From the NCBI GenBank assembly GCA_017558115.1, contig JAFYWG010000044.1, positions 1 to 37,971 of the forward strand: a stretch of 37,971 bases of DNA, in the 5' to 3' direction. This document shows, one piece after another, positions 33,537-37,971 of this stretch. Position 1 is the stretch's first letter; each line of letters starts with the position of its first letter. Made by a program: the position numbers and the translations under genes. The stretch is from Alistipes sp. (GTDB lineage Bacteria; Bacteroidota; Bacteroidia; Bacteroidales; Rikenellaceae). Under the pieces are notes generated by a model. It was not told the origin of the DNA. It searched no databases and worked only from the letters and a program-made list of their open reading frames with translations.

Positions 33537-33689
33537 ATGTTAAGTATTGAAAGATGCAAAGAGATATTAAAAGAAGAGGGAATGAAATTAGATGATAATC
33601 AGATAAAAGAGGTTAGAGAATTTTTATATATCATCGCCAATATTGAAACTAAAATTAAAAATAATAAATACGAAACCGAGAATAATTAA
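33537..33689 (+). CDS. 50-residue protein upstream of the serine recombinase
   Basis: ATG 33537 to TAA 33687-33689 encodes MLSIERCKEILKEEGMKLDD, then NQIKEVREFLYIIANIETKI and a Lys/Asn-rich tail. It is predicted helical and contains no known domain. It ends 2 bp before the recombinase ATG, so it is surely co-transcribed and probably translationally coupled. It lies just after a TATAAT box (33518-33523) and a CCCCAT/ATGGGG dyad. The tight coupling suggests a recombinase accessory factor, regulator or directionality protein, but that is inference. I recall small proteins starting MLSIxxCKxIL before recombinases in other Bacteroidota. Confidence 0.75.
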   Translation: MLSIERCKEILKEEGMKLDDNQIKEVREFLYIIANIETKIKNNKYETENN

Positions 33690-33691
33690 AT

Positions 33692-35458
33692 ATGGATATT
33701 AAGAATGTAATTTTGTATTGCCGTGTATCAACGGCAGAGCAAGAGAAGGGAAGTTCTCTTGATTGGCAGGAGGACTATCTCCGCCGTTACTGTGAAATGA
33801 AGCGATATAATGTTGTAGCAGTCTACAAAGAGGATAAGTCTGCTAAATCAGGGTTTAAGAAGCGAAATGAATTTCAGGCGCTTATGAAGTATTGCAAGGA
33901 GCATAAGCACGAGATTGATTATGTATTAGTATATCGTTGGGATAGATACTCACGCAATCTTAAAGAAGCTCTCATCAACCTTGATTATTTTGAGAAGATA
34001 GGTATCGAGGTTAATAGTGTGGAGCAGCATATTGATTTTAATGCCGCAGACTATATTACGATGCTTTCTCTGTATATATCAATGGCACAGAGCGAGGATA
34101 CAAAGATTTCAAGGCGCACTAAGGAGGGCATCCACGCATCCTTGGAGAAAGGTAAATGCACTTGTAAGGCGCCACGAGGCTATATCAATAAGCAGATAGA
34201 TGATAATAATAAATATGTTGCTATTGACGAAACAAAAGCCCCTATAATCAGAGAAATGTTCAGAGAGGTAGCCAAGGGGGTATATACTCCCTGTTATGTT
34301 CAAAGGATGTTTGCTCGAAGAGGACATTATATACACAAGAACTCCTTTATGAAGATGCTACGAAATAGATTCTATGTAGGTGATGTCTTTGTGCCTGAGT
34401 ATAGAGATGAGAAGATTGGAACGATTCCCGCACACTATGTAAAGGGACAACACGAGCCGCTTATTGACAAGGATACATTTGAGAGTGTCCAAGCGATTGT
34501 CGATAAGCGACATCGCCCTAAATTGACCAAACGCCTACATCCTGATATATTCCTCCGACAATACTTGAAGTGTCCACAGTGTGGTGCTACAATGACGGGA
34601 AGCGCAAGTAAAGGCAATGGAGGCAGATATTACTATTATCATTGTAACCGTGATGCAAAACATCTACGATGCCGTGCAGATAAGGCAAATGACCTGTTTG
34701 CACGATACATAGCCACACTGAAGCCTAATTATGCCATCTTGAGGCTATACAATGAGGTACTCAGAGATATCAACACAGAGGGTAGGATAGTTACAATGAG
34801 TCAGATTGCCAAGATAGAGGAAGAGATAATGTCGCACGAGGCACGACTATCAGCTGTTACTAACAAATTTCTTGATGGTGAGATAGACTCAAGTACCTAC
34901 AATGAACTAAAACATCGTGTCGAGTTAGAGAAGAAGGCGTGTATGAGTAAGTTAGATTTACTCAAAACCCCTAAGGGTGCTGATTTAGAACCACAATTCG
35001 ACTATGCTATATCCTTGATAAACAATATGGAAAGCCATATAAGAGAGGGTGCATTGGAGGCTAAGAGGGAATTGATTGGTGTGATGTTCCCTGAGAAATT
35101 TGATTTTGATGGAGAAACATATCGAACCAATACTTACAACAAGGTACTCGATGTAATATACCTACAAACCAATGAGTTACGGGGACAAAAGAAAAGAGAC
35201 TCTTCAGATTTCTCTGAAAAGTCTCTCGAGGTACCCCCTCAGGTTGGTCGTTCAACCCGCTCTGACGGCACTGTGTGCGGGATTTCGCACATACACTATC
35301 GTCGTTCTTCGAGCGTTTTGTCTACTATGTTGACATTGAACAACTTGCGGGTTTTAGAACGAAAACCTATCTGTCTATCTCTTCTTTTTTCTGCTACAAA
35401 GGTACAATTATTATTTTATTCAAACAAAGCATCCATGTCAATCTTTGCTATTATCTGA
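33692..35458 (+). CDS. Large serine recombinase
   Basis: A 588-codon frame. N-terminal resolvase domain: VILYCRVSTAEQEKGSSLDW with nucleophile S13, VLVYRWDRYSRNLKEA, and ISMAQSEDTKISRRTKEG (residues 1-150). Recombinase domain follows (KAPRGYIN ... VYTPCYVQRMFARRGHYI), then zinc ribbon LKCPQCGATM ... YYHCNRDAKHLRC near 290-330, and a coiled coil (MSQIAKIEEEIMSHEARL). It integrates or excises mobile DNA by site-specific recombination. After about residue 495 (LRGQKKRD) the frame runs through a terminator hairpin and the GTACCCCCTCAGG repeat and overlaps the convergent ATPase gene by 43 bp, so the last ~90 residues look like readthrough of an insertion junction rather than original protein. Confidence 0.92.
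   Translation: MDIKNVILYCRVSTAEQEKGSSLDWQEDYLRRYCEMKRYNVVAVYKEDKSAKSGFKKRNEFQALMKYCKEHKHEIDYVLVYRWDRYSRNLKEALINLDYFEKIGIEVNSVEQHIDFNAADYITMLSLYISMAQSEDTKISRRTKEGIHASLEKGKCTCKAPRGYINKQIDDNNKYVAIDETKAPIIREMFREVAKGVYTPCYVQRMFARRGHYIHKNSFMKMLRNRFYVGDVFVPEYRDEKIGTIPAHYVKGQHEPLIDKDTFESVQAIVDKRHRPKLTKRLHPDIFLRQYLKCPQCGATMTGSASKGNGGRYYYYHCNRDAKHLRCRADKANDLFARYIATLKPNYAILRLYNEVLRDINTEGRIVTMSQIAKIEEEIMSHEARLSAVTNKFLDGEIDSSTYNELKHRVELEKKACMSKLDLLKTPKGADLEPQFDYAISLINNMESHIREGALEAKRELIGVMFPEKFDFDGETYRTNTYNKVLDVIYLQTNELRGQKKRDSSDFSEKSLEVPPQVGRSTRSDGTVCGISHIHYRRSSSVLSTMLTLNNLRVLERKPICLSLLFSATKVQLLFYSNKASMSIFAII
35195..35243 (-). repeat. Hairpin plus GTACCCCCTCAGG, right copy
   Basis: A 12-of-13-bp stem from AGAGACT (35195) to AGTCTCT (35226) with a TTTC loop, followed by CGAG and GTACCCCCTCAGG (35231-35243). 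On the minus strand the hairpin is followed by a T-rich tail TTTTCTTTTG. It is the same arrangement, in the same orientation, as 33433-33475, and the two bracket the recombinase and its small partner. Next to it GTTGG-tcgttc-aacc forms a further small dyad. Confidence 0.6.
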
Positions 35459-36840
35459 TCGCTATACATACCGTTCTTCATTCCAAAAGTAGTAATCATT
35501 GTAGGGATAATACTACTTCTCGTTCCCGTAATCTCCTTAAACGCATTGATACGATTCTGTATTTTGAGGTATTCCTCTTTATCGAGGCTATACAAATCCT
35601 CGCAATACTTGACCTCGCAAAGATTGATGGTATTATCCGCACGGTCGATGACTATATCGATTTGCGCACCGTTCTCAACTTGATTAGTTTTCCAAGTGTA
35701 GAATTCGGTTGACACACTTGCGATACCCAACGCTGCTTTGATCTGTGGAATATGAGCTTTGCAGATGCGCTCAAAGGCAAGACCGTACCAAGCTGTAATT
35801 TCTGGTGTATTCACATTGCGAGTCCAGAAATGCTCCTCTACGATATTCTTGCTGGCAAATGTATTATAGAATATAGTGTAGAAGTCAACCAGCTGATATA
35901 TAGCTGAATTTGCTTTTACTTTCTTATCTCGCACATTATATTTGCGTAAGAAGTCGCAATAGACAAGGTCAGTAAGCATTTCGCCTAACTTACCATTATT
36001 TGATGTGCCAAGTTTAGTGCTAATCTCCTCCCTTGTAAGTCCCTTTGGATGTTTTGCAAGCAGAGAGATGATTTCGAGATATGGTTGTGGATTCTTAAAC
36101 AAAGAAGAGAACAATCTTCGATACTCCTTCTTCAACTCAGCGTTGCCACTAAAAAATAACCTATCAAGGCCCGTTGCAGGGCTATCAGTCTTTTCAAATT
36201 GACTCATATAGTATGGCACACCGCCAATAGCCATATATGCCTGGATGATGCTGAGGCGATTCCACACAAATCCACTATTAGCAAAGAACTCTTCTGTTTC
36301 GCCTAGAGTAAATGGGTGTAGGTGCATTTCGTGAGTAATACGGTCGTGGAGACCTCCGTGATTATCTATGACATTGCGTACCATCCATGATGTTGCAGAG
36401 CCACAAACAATCAACATAATCTCTGACTGCCAATTTGCCCAATTGTTCCAGAAATGTCCAAGTGCATTTACGAAGCCAGCCTTTTGAGTATCGAGGCAAG
36501 GTAATTCGTCAATGAAAATTACACATCTTTTTCCTGGCTCAATCTTCGATTCAAGAAGTTGGCGAAGAGCAAAGAATGCATCAATCCAGTTTTGATTCTT
36601 CTTTCCCTTGTACCCATATGTTTTAAGTGCTGTATGGAAAGCGGTCATCTGTTCAGATTTGCTACCTTCCATCACGCCAGTCATATCAAAGGCAAACTGA
36701 TTCTTGAAATGCTGACGGATAAGATAAGTTTTACCAACTCGTCTTCGACCATACACTGCAATAAATTCAGCCTTGCCAGAATTGTAGTATTGGTCAATCT
36801 GTGCTAACTCCTTTTTTCTGCCAACTATAATCTGTTCCAT
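35416..36840 (-). CDS. AAA ATPase with C-terminal DUF234/PD-(D/E)XK-like domain
   Basis: A 474-residue protein of the archaeal-type ATPase group common in Bacteroidota. Walker A is VYGRRRVGKTYLIRQHF (K37), Walker B RCVIFIDELPCLD near 105, and a sensor region LIVCGSATSWMVRNVID. A winged-helix segment (HPKGLTREEISTKLGTSNNG) follows near 265-290. The C-terminal DUF234-like domain holds GAQIDIVIDRADNTINLCEV and KYC, a D...E-x-K arrangement of the PD-(D/E)XK nuclease fold. Role unproven: such proteins have been linked to mobile elements and host-element conflict. A 20-bp perfect inverted repeat sits just upstream. The 3' end overlaps the recombinase frame by 43 bp. Confidence 0.88.
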   Translation of the reverse strand: MEQIIVGRKKELAQIDQYYNSGKAEFIAVYGRRRVGKTYLIRQHFKNQFAFDMTGVMEGSKSEQMTAFHTALKTYGYKGKKNQNWIDAFFALRQLLESKIEPGKRCVIFIDELPCLDTQKAGFVNALGHFWNNWANWQSEIMLIVCGSATSWMVRNVIDNHGGLHDRITHEMHLHPFTLGETEEFFANSGFVWNRLSIIQAYMAIGGVPYYMSQFEKTDSPATGLDRLFFSGNAELKKEYRRLFSSLFKNPQPYLEIISLLAKHPKGLTREEISTKLGTSNNGKLGEMLTDLVYCDFLRKYNVRDKKVKANSAIYQLVDFYTIFYNTFASKNIVEEHFWTRNVNTPEITAWYGLAFERICKAHIPQIKAALGIASVSTEFYTWKTNQVENGAQIDIVIDRADNTINLCEVKYCEDLYSLDKEEYLKIQNRINAFKEITGTRSSIIPTMITTFGMKNGMYSDQIIAKIDMDALFE

Positions 36841-36864
36841 ACGAAGTGTTTTTTATTCTGAACG

Positions 36865-36872
36865 CAAATTTA
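36865..36872 (-). promoter_or_regulatory. -7 box of the ATPase-nuclease gene
   Basis: TAAATTTG on the minus strand, 24 nt before ATG 36840. Matches TAnnTTTG; no good -33 box, because the upstream sequence is the large inverted repeat 36894-36946. Confidence 0.45.
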
Positions 36873-36893
36873 GTGAAATTTTCTCGAAAAACA

Positions 36894-36946
36894 GCCGATA
36901 CTCTGCGAAAGTTGCGTTTTTTTTCAAACTTTCGCAGAGTATCGGC
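36894..36946. repeat. 20-bp perfect inverted repeat upstream of the ATPase-nuclease
   Basis: GCCGATACTCTGCGAAAGTT (36894-36913) and its exact reverse complement (36927-36946) are separated by 13 nt containing eight T. The 20-bp stem could extrude as a cruciform or form a very stable RNA hairpin. It covers the -33 region of the gene's promoter, so it may be an operator, a transcription barrier or the recognition site of the ATPase-nuclease. Confidence 0.85.
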
Positions 36947-37044
36947 ACTATTTGTATTATCATCGTATTTAAGGGAACATAATAAAAGTTGTTTACTATT
37001 ATACCTACTTTATGACTTCATTGCCATCAGCAGGGAATGATGAT

Positions 37045-37971
37045 CTACTCCATCACAATAGCGAAGGTTACTCGGCCTTCATCGTTGTGCTTTAGGCGCA
37101 ATGTGCCGCCGTGGAGACGGATGATTTGGCGAGAGACAGCAAGGCCGATACCAGAGCCGTCGGCTTTGGTGGTGAAGAATGGTGTGAAGATATTTTCCGC
37201 TACCTCGGCAGGAATGGCAGAGCCATTGTTTGTAATCTCAATCTGGATGCGCTCCTCGGCATCGATGGTCGAGTGGATGGTGATTTTGCGCTCGCCCTCC
37301 TGCTCCGAGAGTGCTTCGGTGGCATTTTTGAGCAGATTAACTACTACCTGCGACATCAGCGCACGGTCGGCATAGAGCATCGTATCTTCGGGCTCGATAG
37401 ACACCTCTACCTCCACACCCTCACGAGCCGTAAGCAAGCAAGCCTCTGCCACCAACTCCGAGAGGTAGAAGGGTGCTTTCTGCGGTGCTGGGATGCGTGT
37501 TACGGCACGGAACGAATCGACAAAGCGAAGCAGGCGATCCGAGGTCGTATGTATCGTTTCAAGTCCCTGCTGCATCGTCGCAGCATCGGCATTTGCCGAG
37601 AGCAGCGTATGGCTAATCGATGTTACGGGGGCGAGCGAGTTCATAATCTCGTGCGTGAGGATGCGAGTCAGCTTCTCCCACGACTCCACCTCCTTGCGGT
37701 CGAGTTCCTCGTGGATGTTGCCCACCGATATAACACGCAACATCTTACCGCCGAACTCCATCGCCGAGCAACTCAGCACAAGGCTCTGCTCGCCAATCTC
37801 TGTGGCATAACGCACGGTGCGCTGCTCGTTAGGTGCTACGCTGTGCATCGCCTCGCATAGCTCCTCGCTCAGCACTCGCAGTTGGTCAATGTGGCTTAGT
37901 CGCTCCATACCCACGATGCGGAGGACTTTGCTATTTGTCTGAGCCACAGTACCGTTCTCCATCACCACGAC
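37045..37971 (-). CDS. NtrB-like sensor histidine kinase (5' part outside window)
   Basis: The frame stays open to the right edge, so the N-terminus is missing. The visible ~308 residues hold part of a PAS-like sensor (VVMENGTVAQTNSKVLRIVG ... LVLSCSAMEFGGKMLRVISV), the HisKA helix with phospho-acceptor His in KLTRILTHEIMNSLAPVTSI, and a complete HATPase_c domain: N box LMSQVVVNLLKNATEALSEQ, F box NIFTPFFTTKADGSGIGLAV, G box GGTLRLKHN. The HEIMNSLAP dimerisation motif is that of kinases paired with NtrC-type sigma-54 activators. The partner regulator is presumably beyond the window. Marks resumption of chromosomal backbone after the island. Confidence 0.92.
   Translation of the reverse strand, partial: VVVMENGTVAQTNSKVLRIVGMERLSHIDQLRVLSEELCEAMHSVAPNEQRTVRYATEIGEQSLVLSCSAMEFGGKMLRVISVGNIHEELDRKEVESWEKLTRILTHEIMNSLAPVTSISHTLLSANADAATMQQGLETIHTTSDRLLRFVDSFRAVTRIPAPQKAPFYLSELVAEACLLTAREGVEVEVSIEPEDTMLYADRALMSQVVVNLLKNATEALSEQEGERKITIHSTIDAEERIQIEITNNGSAIPAEVAENIFTPFFTTKADGSGIGLAVSRQIIRLHGGTLRLKHNDEGRVTFAIVME

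Noticed and set aside
37111-37860. 249-codon plus-strand open frame opposite the histidine kinase
   Set aside because: Antisense to intact H, N, F and G boxes of the kinase; composition artefact.

Overview
The window comes from a Bacteroidota chromosome, most likely order Bacteroidales. The evidence is the gene content (DUF5606 protein, DUF5689-like lipoproteins, a golvesin-domain amidase, short ProRS, long PurC), promoters of the form TTTG-N19/20-TAnnTTTG, and almost no Shine-Dalgarno sequences. Genus cannot be fixed from the sequence alone; an Alistipes- or Muribaculaceae-like gut commensal is a guess.

Layout. (1) 0-7.5 kb is minus strand: a yggS-truA-amidase operon, then lpdA and a secreted C69 dipeptidase, then a small DUF5606 gene. 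(2) 7.5-8.1 kb is intergenic and carries 9-bp minisatellites. (3) 8.1-10.9 kb is plus strand: serB and two tandem OB-fold lipoproteins. (4) 10.9-13.9 kb is a recQ-rsmA operon on the minus strand. (5) 13.95-18.4 kb is a plus-strand operon lptB-aroA-aroC-prmC-recX, followed by proS. (6) 20.2-28.4 kb is mixed housekeeping: prsW, purC, a lipocalin, a secreted M1 aminopeptidase, glycerate kinase and a channel-like membrane protein with an abnormal selectivity filter. (7) 28.4-37.0 kb is a visibly AT-rich accessory island. It holds a transposase remnant at its left edge, a two-gene DUF262 cassette (one member with a DUF1524 HNH-like C-terminus, as in GmrSD and SspE), a large serine recombinase with a 50-residue upstream partner, and an AAA ATPase fused to a PD-(D/E)XK-like domain. 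(8) The backbone resumes at 37.04 kb with an NtrB-like sensor kinase that runs off the window.

Most notable signals. The DUF262 pair is a candidate anti-phage or restriction system. A two-hairpin repeat starts exactly at the stop codons of lpdA and proS, with base-pair covariation between copies and a third, structurally matching copy in tandem. Purine/pyrimidine 9-bp minisatellites occur in inverted arrangement at two loci, and one has been captured as the C-terminal tail of the M1 aminopeptidase. There is also a 125-bp MITE-like palindrome, and a 13-bp direct repeat with terminator hairpins that brackets the recombinase gene.

All calls come from reading the sequence; no database or folding program was run.
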